From Actinomycetota bacterium (GTDB lineage: Bacteria; Actinomycetota; Actinomycetes; Mycobacteriales; Pseudonocardiaceae), in the NCBI GenBank assembly GCA_021324675.1, contig JAJPIR010000238.1:20419-84418 (forward strand): a stretch of DNA of 64,000 bases. The letters run 5' to 3'. Below the pieces are notes generated by a model, which did not search any database, had not been told where the DNA came from, and worked only from the letters and a program-made list of their open reading frames with translations. Shown piece by piece: positions 50,896 to 59,320 of this stretch (positions within the stretch are counted from its first letter, which is position 1; each line of letters opens with the position of its first letter). Both the position numbers and the translations under genes were made by a program.

Positions 50896-51369
50896 ATGCT
50901 CACGACATTGGAAATGGCGCGCGCCGAATTCGGCTTCTATTCCGCCCATATCGCCCTGTACAACGGTGAAGTCGAACCCCTGCATGGACATACTTTTCAG
51001 GTCACTTTGCGCGTGTCTGGCGAGCCCGACAGCAGCGGGATGGTGGCTGAGTTCAGCAAGATCAAGCCCGCCATGCGAGACGCCATCGCACCGCTGCGAC
51101 GTCGCACCCTGGTACCCGGACACGCACCTGGGCTGCAGGTGACACCGGAGCAGGAATCCCTGTCGATCAGCTGCGGCCGCAAGCGGTACCTATTACCCGC
51201 CGAGGACGTCACTGTGTTGCCGTTGGCCAACACCACCTTGGAAGCCCTGGCCGGCTACCTGCTTGATCGAGTGCTGCCGCAGCTGCACACAACCGGGTTG
51301 GTCGCTGCCGAGCTCCAGATCTCAGAACTTCCGGGCACCGCGGCCACAGCCCGCGCCAACCTCGGCTGA
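50896..51369 (+). CDS. 6-pyruvoyl-tetrahydropterin synthase-like protein (QueD family)
   Basis: The 157-residue protein has the T-fold pattern: ARAEFGFYSAHIALYNGEVE, LHGHTFQVTLRVSG (the LHGH zinc ligands, about 30-33), and GMVAEFSKIKPAMRDAIAPL. The expected first zinc His is in FYSAHIA; the catalytic Cys region usually between them is absent, replaced by ALYNGEVEP. The family makes 6-carboxy-tetrahydropterin for deazapurines or tetrahydrobiopterin. The missing Cys suggests a different reaction. GGAGGAGAAACGACG precedes ATG 50896. No QueE/QueC partners are nearby. Confidence 0.82.
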   Translation: MLTTLEMARAEFGFYSAHIALYNGEVEPLHGHTFQVTLRVSGEPDSSGMVAEFSKIKPAMRDAIAPLRRRTLVPGHAPGLQVTPEQESLSISCGRKRYLLPAEDVTVLPLANTTLEALAGYLLDRVLPQLHTTGLVAAELQISELPGTAATARANLG

Positions 51370-51473
51370 GCAGGCCGTGTTGTCCTGGTCAACGATCTGG
51401 CGTGCGCAAGCACAGCTGCGCGATGACAGCGATGAGGCGACTCGTCGGCTCGTAACAGCAGACCGGCCGCCCA

Positions 51474-52100
51474 TCACCGTGACTCGGCTACGTCGGCTTC
51501 CGCTGGCGCGGTGGCGGACCGCGCCAGGCCGATGAGGTATTCCAACAGCGTTACCAGCACCTGTTTGCTTGAATTACGCTTGCGCACGTCGCACAGCACC
51601 GTAGGGATTGCGTTGTCGATGCTGAGCGCTTCGCGGACCTCATGGATCTCGTACAACGGCGCATTGTCGAAGCAGTTGACTGCCACCATAAAAGGTATTT
51701 CTCTGCGTTCGAAGAAATCCACCGCGGCAAAACAGCTTTCCAGCCGCCGGGTGTCCGCGAGAACGACCGCTCCCAGCGCCTCGTAAGCGAGCTCATCCCA
51801 CATGAACCAAAAACGCTCTTGACCGGGAGTTCCGAAGAGGTAGAGGATGAGATCAGGATTGATCGTGATGCGCCCAAAGTCCAAGGCGACCGTCGTTGTG
51901 GTCTTGTCCTCGACGCCCGAAAGATCATCGACGCCGGAGCTTAGCTCGGTGAGCATTTCTTCGGTGCGCAGGGGGCGGATCTCGCTCACCGAGCCAACCA
52001 TGGTTGTCTTGCCAACGCCGAATCCACCCGCTATCAGAATCTTGACGGCCCTGGCTGACAGCGCGTGGGTCACCGAAGTTTCAGAGCTTACGAATGCCAT
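51474..52100 (-). CDS. Conservon MglA-like GTPase (CvnD type)
   Basis: The 208-residue protein starts MAFVSSETSVTHALSARAVK. GTP motifs are FGVGKTTMVGSVSE (P-loop, about 27-40), the switch II-like FGTPGQERFWFMWDELAYEA (about 87-106), and VNCFD (about 142, taking the NKxD place). It acts as the small GTPase of a four-gene conservon that sits at the membrane with the sensor kinase-like protein. It overlaps the upstream DUF742 gene by 20 bases. ATG 52100 is chosen because family similarity begins there. Confidence 0.94.
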   Translation of the reverse strand: MAFVSSETSVTHALSARAVKILIAGGFGVGKTTMVGSVSEIRPLRTEEMLTELSSGVDDLSGVEDKTTTTVALDFGRITINPDLILYLFGTPGQERFWFMWDELAYEALGAVVLADTRRLESCFAAVDFFERREIPFMVAVNCFDNAPLYEIHEVREALSIDNAIPTVLCDVRKRNSSKQVLVTLLEYLIGLARSATAPAEADVAESR

Positions 52101-52449
52101 CGAGAACCGCCTGCAGTAGTTCCATCTGGGGGACATCGGACGTTCGCGGTGGGGACCGGAAAATGACGAGCCCCCAATCGATGAGATCGCTGAGCAGCAC
52201 CTTGACCACTACGAGTGGCAGATTCAGCGTTGCGGACACTTCAGCGATCGATAGCGGCTGTTGGCACATGCGCAGGATGTGGGCATATTCCCGGTCCACA
52301 TTCACGTCTCGGTCTGTCCTCGCGGCAACAACGAGTGTCGTCATCTCGAGGTTGTGACGAGTTGGCCGGGTCCGACCGCGGGCGACCGCATAAGGCCGTA
52401 CCAGAGGACCTGCATCCTCATCGAACCAAAACTCGTTTTCCAACTTCAT
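52081..52449 (-). CDS. DUF742 protein of the conservon (CvnC type)
   Basis: The 122-residue protein has LVRPYAVARGRTRPTRHNLE and REYAHILRMCQQPLSIAEVS ATLNLPLVVVKVLLSDLIDW G-type winged-helix sequence. DUF742 proteins form the third member of conservons. They may bind DNA or link the roadblock protein to the GTPase. Its start overlaps the roadblock stop by 4 bases (ATGA), and its end overlaps the GTPase start. Confidence 0.94.
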   Translation of the reverse strand: MKLENEFWFDEDAGPLVRPYAVARGRTRPTRHNLEMTTLVVAARTDRDVNVDREYAHILRMCQQPLSIAEVSATLNLPLVVVKVLLSDLIDWGLVIFRSPPRTSDVPQMELLQAVLDGIRKL

Positions 52450-52877
52450 GATGCGTGGGCGCCATAGGTATCGCCGGAATTGGGGATCCGCGGCGCGGCG
52501 GATAAATATGTTCCTACTCTCTTGAGAAGAATATTCATCTCGTAGGCGATCAAGCCAAGGTCGGCCTTATCAGAAGCTAGCACCGCAAGGCAAGCGCCCC
52601 GCCCGGCAGCGGTCACCACCAAGAACACATTGTCCATTTCGACCAGTGTTTGCCGAACCCCGCCACCTTCGAAGTGCCGGGCAGCACCGCGTGCCAAACC
52701 TTGAAAGGCTGACGCTATTGCCGCAAGGTGTTCGGCATCGTCGTTCGACAAGCCACTGGATCGGCTGACGAGTAAGCCGTCGGCAGAAAGCACCACGATG
52801 CGATCAGCACCCGCAACCCGTCCAACAAAATCATCGAGCAGCCAGCGTAGATCGGTCGTTGTCTTCGGTTTTACCAT
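52446..52877 (-). CDS. Roadblock/LC7-domain protein of the conservon (CvnB type)
   Basis: The 143-residue protein shows the roadblock fold: DLRWLLDDFVGRVAGADRIV VLSADGLLVSRSSGLS, then AEHLAAIASAFQGLARGAAR and the final LGLIAYEMNILLKRVG. These proteins dimerise and regulate the MglA-like GTPase. It lies 39 bp downstream of the sensor gene and overlaps the DUF742 gene, so all four are one transcript. Confidence 0.94.
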   Translation of the reverse strand: MVKPKTTTDLRWLLDDFVGRVAGADRIVVLSADGLLVSRSSGLSNDDAEHLAAIASAFQGLARGAARHFEGGGVRQTLVEMDNVFLVVTAAGRGACLAVLASDKADLGLIAYEMNILLKRVGTYLSAAPRIPNSGDTYGAHAS

Positions 52878-52916
52878 GATGTCCCTTGTCGTTCAGGCTA
52901 GTTATTCAGTCCCGAT

Positions 52917-55343
52917 TTACGGCTGGGGCTTATCACCATTGGTGCGACCACGCTCAGTTCCCCGTTGAAATGCAGACAGAGTATTCTGGGCATGGTGGGC
53001 GGCGAGGTCAAGATCAGGCTCGAAGATCTGGCCGTTGCCGCCGGCTGCAACCTCCTCGCCTTGAAGTTGCTTTGCGAGGTGCTCCTGGGGACGGCGCCGC
53101 GGTAGGGCAGGACGATCATGTGCGTGTCGTGGCTGCTGAGCAGCGGATTTCTCCACACTCGTGCCAACCAGAGGTGACTGCGGCGTTGTGGCCATTGATT
53201 GAGTCTGTGACGACCCATTTGTGTGGACTACAGCTTCATCGACGACAAGAACAGACCCTTGATCCGTCGACTTGTCGGTGCCATCGCTTCCGTTGGACTC
53301 ACCTTGAGAGTCCCGGCTGGGCGTACTGAGCAATGCGCTAGGAATCAGCACGCCAGCCCGCACGCCACCATAAGTTGACTCTGTCAGACTCACGCGCATC
53401 CCGTGCTGATGGGCCAGGCGTGCTACCACGAAAAAGCCGACCCGCGGGTCATCGAGCAATGCCATGATTCCGAAATCGGGCGGATCCCGGAACATCTTGT
53501 TGAGATCCTCGCGCCGCTGCTCCTCAATGCCCAGTCCCTGATCTTCCACCTCCACGACTACGCCCTTACCAACGGGGTTACCGCGCACCTCGATGGGAGA
53601 TCCCGGAGGTGAGAAAGAGGTGGCGTTGTCCACCAGTTCGGCCAGCAGATGGATGAGGTCGGCGACAGCCTGGCCATCGACCAGAACATCAGGAACGCGG
53701 GCGATCGTGACGCGGGTGTATTGCTCAGCTTCAGCAACAGCGCTGCGCACGATCTCAACCAGGGATACGGAGTTGCGCCACTGGCGGGCTAGCTGCCCGC
53801 CACCGAGAATGATCAGATTCTCGGCGTTTCGACGTTCCCGGGTCGTCGAATGGTCCAGCTGGAACAACAGCTGGAGCTGGTCAGGGTTGTCAACCGCGCG
53901 CTCTGCCGAGTCAAGGACCTGTAGCTGGTGGTGCACGATCGTCTGACTTCGACGTGCGATGTTGAGGAACACCGCGTTGATGCCCTCTCTGGTCTTCGCC
54001 TCTTGAACAGCAGCGGCCACCGCCGTTTGCTGAGCTTTGTTGAAGGCGGCGGCCACCTGCCCGATCTCGTCGTCACCATGGTCAAGCGCGGGCACCTCTG
54101 CGGCGACGTCAATCTGCTCACCGGCGCGCAGCCGCGCGACAACCTGCGGCAGGTGCTCATCAGCCAGGTCCAGTGTCTCGGTACGAAGTCGCACCAACCG
54201 CCTGATGAGATTGTTGCCGAGCCGGACCGCGACGACGAGAACAGCCGCACTCACCAACAGCGTCACCAATGCGGCAACAAGCGAACGGACTAAAGCGGCG
54301 TTGGCCTGGTCTTCTTCCACCGTAGCAGCCCGAGCGCCCAGCGTGTCCAAGCCTAGACCGCTCAGCATGGTTGCGCTCTCGTGAGCGGCATTTTGCCAGT
54401 CCTGGAAGCTGACCGGAAGAACCGGTAGGTCGGCCTGCGGTAGCTCAGTCTTCGCCAGTTGGACTTTAGACGAGTCCGACTTTGAGATTTTCGCGTTTAA
54501 TGCCATCCGTGCACGTGCGAAGTATTCCTGCTCAACAAGAGCAGTCTCGACGGCGGACAGCTGTTGCCACGCTCGTGACGAACGCAGTGCGCCAAGTTGG
54601 CCCTGCTGCTCCGCCAAAAGAGGCGCAAGCGCATCCAGCTCAGCACGGTAGCCTTGCGTGAGATAGTTGTACTCGTGCAGCTCTTCGACCGTTAAGCCAT
54701 CACCAGCCAGCGCTCCCGCGGCGAGCGCATTAGCACGATCCAGCCAATCCGAGGCACGCATCAGATCGGAGGCCATCGTCCGGTCAAGGGCTACTTCCTT
54801 GCCGGTGGAATCTTTTCCGATGGCACTCGCGGCGGCAATCATGGCGTCCGCCACCTCGTTGTAGGCGCGATACACGTCGAGCCGGGATATGCGACCAGTG
54901 TCTACCGCCTGGCGGGTAGCCATAAGTTGAGGCATTTTAGCCACGAACGTGCCGATGGACGCCTTCGCCGCAGTCGGCATGGCCTCTGCCACTTGAGACG
55001 ATATTGTCCTGAACTGACTCAACAAACCATCCATGTCCTGGCGAGCCCGGGCCAGCGCCATCCGGTTCTCCGGAGCTGGATTGGAAACCGCCAGTATGCT
55101 TGCCCGACGCTCTTGACTCATGGCAGGCATAAATGGCACTGCCATCTGATACCCCTGGCCGAGCAGATGCGCCCTGTCACGCTGCTGTAGGGCATTGACG
55201 AGCAAATACGTACTCAACCCCACACCGAAGAGTAAGAGCACCAGGCTTGGCACCAAAGCGATGACCAACACACGGAACCGCAACGTGGCACCCGAGCCGC
55301 GTCTGTAGACGCTAATCACACCATTCCCCTTCCGAGCGCCCAT
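52917..55343 (-). CDS. Conservon sensor protein with nitrate/nitrite-sensing domain and HATPase (CvnA type)
   Basis: The 808-residue protein has one membrane helix near residues 22-45 (VLVIALVPSLVLLLFGVGLS), an extracellular NIT domain (about 60-290), a second helix at about 355-380 (AALVTLLVSAAVLVVAV), a HAMP-like segment, a helical dimer with RRSQTIVHHQLQVLDSAERA, and a histidine-kinase ATPase with ELVDNATSFSPPGSP and GLGIEEQRR. The C-terminal 200 residues are disordered. CvnA proteins are kinase-like and pass signals to the roadblock/GTPase set. ATG 55343 is preferred to an earlier GTG that adds about 20 poor residues. It heads the four-gene conservon. Confidence 0.92.
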   Translation of the reverse strand: MGARKGNGVISVYRRGSGATLRFRVLVIALVPSLVLLLFGVGLSTYLLVNALQQRDRAHLLGQGYQMAVPFMPAMSQERRASILAVSNPAPENRMALARARQDMDGLLSQFRTISSQVAEAMPTAAKASIGTFVAKMPQLMATRQAVDTGRISRLDVYRAYNEVADAMIAAASAIGKDSTGKEVALDRTMASDLMRASDWLDRANALAAGALAGDGLTVEELHEYNYLTQGYRAELDALAPLLAEQQGQLGALRSSRAWQQLSAVETALVEQEYFARARMALNAKISKSDSSKVQLAKTELPQADLPVLPVSFQDWQNAAHESATMLSGLGLDTLGARAATVEEDQANAALVRSLVAALVTLLVSAAVLVVAVRLGNNLIRRLVRLRTETLDLADEHLPQVVARLRAGEQIDVAAEVPALDHGDDEIGQVAAAFNKAQQTAVAAAVQEAKTREGINAVFLNIARRSQTIVHHQLQVLDSAERAVDNPDQLQLLFQLDHSTTRERRNAENLIILGGGQLARQWRNSVSLVEIVRSAVAEAEQYTRVTIARVPDVLVDGQAVADLIHLLAELVDNATSFSPPGSPIEVRGNPVGKGVVVEVEDQGLGIEEQRREDLNKMFRDPPDFGIMALLDDPRVGFFVVARLAHQHGMRVSLTESTYGGVRAGVLIPSALLSTPSRDSQGESNGSDGTDKSTDQGSVLVVDEAVVHTNGSSQTQSMATTPQSPLVGTSVEKSAAQQPRHAHDRPALPRRRPQEHLAKQLQGEEVAAGGNGQIFEPDLDLAAHHAQNTLSAFQRGTERGRTNGDKPQP

Positions 55344-55597
55344 GACATGCACGCAAGGCACGCCGGGGTGACTCTGTGTAACTCCGCCGTCACCCCGCCG
55401 ACGCACGGAGGCGCGCAGCGTAGCGACCCCCTCCAGGCGGGCATACCTTAGGTCCCTTTTACCCCCGACTGACCGGATCCCGCGAGGGGGCTACACTCCG
55501 CCGCGCTCGGGGATCACTGGCGGGGTTCTGCAACGACAACGTCGCGCCATGCCACCTGCCCCGGCCGGGTGGCGTGCGCCGGACAGATCGGAATGGC
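55344..55597. other. Divergent intergenic region
   Basis: About 250 bases between the conservon and the Cys-motif gene, read outwards in both directions. Several GC-rich inverted segments are present, but none could be assigned as an operator. No gene was found. Confidence 0.4.
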
Positions 55598-56119
55598 GTG
55601 GGCTGCTCACACAGAGAGGGATGTCCCCTCTTCCCCCTACTCAAAGCAAGTTTGCGCGGATGGCGCGATCACTACTGCGACAGCGAGGATCGGTGGCATG
55701 ACTGTGCCCGGTACAAGTTGTCACTTACCGGCCAACTCGTGCCGATCACCCTGCTTCCCAACGGGCACGACGCTCAGCTGTTAAGACCCGATATCGAAGC
55801 CAACGGGTCCGATGGTGCCACGCGCAAGCAGGTGTCCAGGCAGGCTCCGCCGTCACGGATCGATTCCGGGGCTCCGGCGGCCACGGTCACCGTCGGCCAG
55901 TTCGAACCAGCGCCGACACCCGCACCGGCCGAGCCGCTTGGCGAATCGTCACCACCGGCCCAGGTTCCCCCACCCTCAGGGGGCTCGCCAGCGGTTGCGC
56001 AGTCCGCAGCCCCTCCAACCAGCCCACCAGCGCGGCTGACCAGACCCGCGCGGCGAACGCGCGGCGCGGCGTTCAGCTGGTGGACCAGGCTCCTCGATTG
56101 GATGGCAGGTCCCGCATGA
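55598..56119 (+). CDS. Cys-motif protein preceding a YeeE/YedE pair
   Basis: The 173-residue protein starts MGCSHREGCPLFPLLKASLR, continuing GWRDHYCDSEDRWHDCARYK and LSLTGQLVPITLLPNGHDAQ, then a long Pro/Ala-rich tail to WWTRLLDWMAGPA. Four Cys (3, 9, 27, 36) in C-x5-C-x17-C-x8-C suggest a metal or Fe-S site. The first 55 residues look conserved and the tail variable. GTG 55598 is chosen over GTG 55574 because the Cys motif follows directly. It overlaps the next transporter gene by 4 bases (ATGA), pointing to a role in sulfur handling together with it. The family name is unknown to me. Confidence 0.65.
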   Translation: MGCSHREGCPLFPLLKASLRGWRDHYCDSEDRWHDCARYKLSLTGQLVPITLLPNGHDAQLLRPDIEANGSDGATRKQVSRQAPPSRIDSGAPAATVTVGQFEPAPTPAPAEPLGESSPPAQVPPPSGGSPAVAQSAAPPTSPPARLTRPARRTRGAAFSWWTRLLDWMAGPA

Positions 56120-56775
56120 ACCACTACTGGCCCTGGTGGGCGGGCGCTATCGGGCTCGCCCTGATCACCATCAACTACACCCTTACCACTGATCGGTCCC
56201 TCGGGGTGTCCGCCGCGTGGGATCGCGTCCTGCACTGGCGGTCCGAACGCCAACTCGAACGGCTGGACGCCCAGTTCACCGATGACCGCGCGCTCGTCGA
56301 AGCTCTCGCCGCAGCCACCGCGGGGCAGTTCGCAAGCAGCCCCGCAGCGCACCCCCCGGCGAGTGCCGTCCATGCCGACGCGCAGGCATCCGGCCAGGAC
56401 GCTGCACCGGGGGCGGGTGATGAGCCGGCCTCGGCCGCACCCGTGCGCCCGGCACCTCTGATCACCCAGGCGGCCCTGCTCCTCTCGATTTTCGTCGGTG
56501 GATGGGTAGCAGCAGTGACCGCCGGCCGGTTCCAGCTGCGCTTGGACATGGGCGACGGTTTCCGTCAGATCGTCACCGACAATCCGACCACCATGGTCAG
56601 CCTGCTGTTTGCAGGAGGTGTACTCGTCGGCTTTGGCACCCGCCTCGCCGGAGGGTGCAGCTCTGGTCACGGTCTCAGCGGCTGCGGGCGGCTGCGCCCG
56701 GTCAGCATCCTTGCCACCGCCGTTTTCTTCGGCACCGCCGTGTTCGTGTCGTTCCTGTTGTGGAAGGTGATCTGA
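56116..56775 (+). CDS. YeeE/YedE-family transporter, half 1
   Basis: The 219-residue protein starts MNHYWPWWAGAIGLALITIN. A variable acidic region (about 60-120) separates the first helix from SIFVGGWVAAVTAGRFQ, MVSLLFAGGVLVGFGTRLAG GCSSGHGLSGCGR (the conserved Cys motif) and two more helices. YeeE/YedE (TsuA-like) proteins carry thiosulfate or related sulfur anions with Cys residues in the pore. It is coupled to its second half by a TGATG overlap. The long inserted loop between helices 1 and 2 is unusual. Confidence 0.88.
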   Translation: MNHYWPWWAGAIGLALITINYTLTTDRSLGVSAAWDRVLHWRSERQLERLDAQFTDDRALVEALAAATAGQFASSPAAHPPASAVHADAQASGQDAAPGAGDEPASAAPVRPAPLITQAALLLSIFVGGWVAAVTAGRFQLRLDMGDGFRQIVTDNPTTMVSLLFAGGVLVGFGTRLAGGCSSGHGLSGCGRLRPVSILATAVFFGTAVFVSFLLWKVI

Positions 56776-57191
56776 TGCGTACCCGGGGTGGGGTTCTCGT
56801 TGCCAACATCATTGCCGGCCTGGCCCTTGGCTACACCGTTGCCAACATCGGCTACGGGGACTACGCCGAGCTGAACCGCATGTTCACCTTCCAGGATCTG
56901 CGCATGCTCCTTGCCTTCGCCGGCGCCGTAATGATCATCGTGATGGTCTTCGCCGTCCTACGGGTGCGACGCACACCAGGGCGGATCCACGGTGGCGTCA
57001 TCCCCGGTGCAGTGATGTTCGGCACCGGCTGGGCGATCTCGGGTGGCTGCCCGGCGATTCCGATCATCCAAGTCGCCAGCGGGTACCTCCCCGCCCTCAT
57101 CACGATCGCCGGCGTCATCATCGGCATGTGGCTGTGCCACTGGGCCAACAGCAGGTACTTCCACCTCGACCGCGGCTCCTGTGGGCTATAG
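56775..57191 (+). CDS. YeeE/YedE-family transporter, half 2
   Basis: The 138-residue protein begins MRTRGGVLVANIIAGLALGY TVANIGYGDYAELNRMFTFQ and has the second Cys signature FGTGWAISGGCPAIPIIQVA, then a final helix and HWANSRYFHLDRGSCGL. This is the DUF6691/YeeE-type partner that with half 1 makes one full transporter. The start overlaps the previous stop (TGATG). A third Cys, in RGSCGL, is at the extreme C-terminus. Confidence 0.9.
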   Translation: MRTRGGVLVANIIAGLALGYTVANIGYGDYAELNRMFTFQDLRMLLAFAGAVMIIVMVFAVLRVRRTPGRIHGGVIPGAVMFGTGWAISGGCPAIPIIQVASGYLPALITIAGVIIGMWLCHWANSRYFHLDRGSCGL

Positions 57192-57637
57192 GGTCCCACG
57201 CCTTCCGGCCGTGGCCGGATTACTGGTTACCGCCACGTGGTTACCGCCGCGGTGGCATTCGTCAGCCCGCCAGAGTTCTGGCCGCTGGTGGGCTGGGACA
57301 CCGCGGCGTTCGCCTGCTTACTTGGGCTTTCGCCTGCTTACTTGGGCTATGGACGACCATCTGTGCTGCCGCTCAGCGCTTCGGTGACCAGCCTGGCGCG
57401 CGAATCCAGGAGGACGGTCCACTGCGCACGCTCGAAGAGGCGTTCGCCCTTCCTTGTGTGGCAGGCAGTTGCGGCGCTACCCCGATTACCGACGTCGGGC
57501 AACAGCGCCCAGCGCGATCGGTCCGGTACCCCGCCGCTGGGACGTGTGGACGGGGTACCGGTTACGCTCGGGCGGCAGCAACCTCACCGTCGACTCTGCC
57601 CAGCGAACCATCCGGCACAATCCAGCCCTGACAGGCA
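57192..57637. other. Intergenic region with a 20-base tandem duplication
   Basis: About 445 bases with no recognisable gene. TTCGCCTGCTTACTTGGGCT occurs twice head to tail at 57309-57348. Promoter sequence for the tannase-type gene is presumably present, but no box could be supported. Confidence 0.5.
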
Positions 57638-59245
57638 ATGATGAGACGGCCGCTGATCCAGCTTCTCGCCGTTCTCCTTGTTGCCGTGCTTGCATCCTGT
57701 GCCTCCGCGCCGACCGGGCGAAGCGGCCGCAATGCGTGCACCAACGCGGCCCAGCCGCAGCTACCCGGCGCGAGGGTAGTGTCGGTGTCCGCAGGCACAC
57801 GCGCTGGTGGGACCTTCACCTTTCCACCCAACCCACCCAACCCCACCCCTGCCCCCGTCGCGGGTATCCCGGCGTACTGCGACATCACCGTCGTGCTGAC
57901 TCACCCTGGCGTTGACGACCGGGTCCGGATCGAGGTGTGGCTGCCGTTAACGGGCTGGAACGGTCGATTCCAGGCCACCGGCGGCGGCGGTTTCGTCGCC
58001 GGCCAGTTTGACCGCTACTTGGCTCGGGCCATCAGGGACGGTTACGCCGCGGCCTCGACCGACGCCGGGGTCAGCCCCAACGGCTCAAGGCCGCCCAGCT
58101 GGGCGTTGGACCGCAGCGGCAACGTCAACCAGGGGCTGTTAACCAACTTCGCTTCCCGCTCGGTGCATGAGATGGCGCAGGTCGGCAAGCAGCTCACGGC
58201 CGGCTTTTACGGCCAGCGGGTCGCCTACTCCTACTGGAACGGCTGTTCGACCGGCGGCCGGCAGGGCCTGATGGAAGCTCAGCGCTATCCCGCTGACTTC
58301 AACGGGATCCTCGCCGCCGCTCCCGCCATCAACTGGGACCGGTTCACCGTCGCCGAGTTCTGGCCCCAAGCGGTGATGAACGAAACCCACACCTATCCCA
58401 CGACCTGCGAATTCAACGCCTTCACCCAGGCAGCGATCGCCGCCTGCGACCGTGATGACGGCGTCACCGACGGGGTCATCGACCGACCCGAAACCTGCCG
58501 GTTCAACCCGCGCCAGCTCGTCGGGACCACCCTGACCTGCGGAGGTGAGACCGTGCAGATCAGCCAGGCAGACGCCGAAGTCGCCGGCAAGATCTGGCAG
58601 GGACCGACGGCACGCTCGGGGCAGCACCTGTGGTACGGCCCGCTCCACGGCACGCCACTAGGCGGCCTGGCCGCCACCGCCCCAGCCCCGGGCGGCGCGC
58701 GCCACGGCGCGCCCTTCCCCGTTGCCGACAACTGGATCAAGTACTTCCTCAAGCGCCAGCCCGGCTTTGACACGTCCACCGTCGGCTACAGCGAATTCGA
58801 GCAACTGTTCCAGCAATCCCGCACCGAGTACAACGCCCTCATCGGCACCGACAACCCGGATCTATCCGCCTTCCGCAACGCCGGTGGAAAAATGATCACA
58901 TGGCACGGCTTGGCCGATCGGCTTGTCTTCCCCCAAGGCACTGTTGACTACCGCCGGCGTGTGGAAGCAGCCATGGGGGGCGCTGGCGCGACCGACCAGT
59001 TCTATCGCGTTTTCCTGGCTCCGGGCGCCGACCACTGTTCCGGGGGAACCGGTGCTGTTCCCACCAATCCCCTGGCCGCCGTCGTCGACTGGGTCGAACA
59101 CGGCCACGCCCCTGACACCCTGCCGGCCGCCACGACCAGCACCGCAGGCCGCCCACTCACCCGCGACCTCTGCCACTACCCGCGGCTTCCCCACTACACC
59201 GGGCGCGGCGACCCTCACTGGGCCACGAGCTACACCTGCGCCTGA
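57638..59245 (+). CDS. Tannase/feruloyl esterase-family lipoprotein
   Basis: The 535-residue protein has a lipoprotein signal (LIQLLAVLLVAVLASC; C at about 21) and the tannase/feruloyl-esterase pattern. The nucleophile elbow is NGCSTGGRQGLMEAQRYP (about 202-219). An Asp lies in TWHGLADRLVFPQG (about 428) and the His in APGADHCSGG (about 465); the paired Cys of the GCSTGG and DHCSGG segments form the family disulfide. A lid domain (about 240-400) lies between. It would release phenolic acids such as ferulate or gallate from plant esters outside the cell. Start ATG 57638 or 57641. Confidence 0.93.
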   Translation: MMRRPLIQLLAVLLVAVLASCASAPTGRSGRNACTNAAQPQLPGARVVSVSAGTRAGGTFTFPPNPPNPTPAPVAGIPAYCDITVVLTHPGVDDRVRIEVWLPLTGWNGRFQATGGGGFVAGQFDRYLARAIRDGYAAASTDAGVSPNGSRPPSWALDRSGNVNQGLLTNFASRSVHEMAQVGKQLTAGFYGQRVAYSYWNGCSTGGRQGLMEAQRYPADFNGILAAAPAINWDRFTVAEFWPQAVMNETHTYPTTCEFNAFTQAAIAACDRDDGVTDGVIDRPETCRFNPRQLVGTTLTCGGETVQISQADAEVAGKIWQGPTARSGQHLWYGPLHGTPLGGLAATAPAPGGARHGAPFPVADNWIKYFLKRQPGFDTSTVGYSEFEQLFQQSRTEYNALIGTDNPDLSAFRNAGGKMITWHGLADRLVFPQGTVDYRRRVEAAMGGAGATDQFYRVFLAPGADHCSGGTGAVPTNPLAAVVDWVEHGHAPDTLPAATTSTAGRPLTRDLCHYPRLPHYTGRGDPHWATSYTCA

Positions 59246-59320
59246 CTCAGCACTGCGGCACGTGGCGGATGCGTCCTCATCCCCTGTCCCGAAGCGTAGA
59301 TCAACAATGCGCAGCGCACC

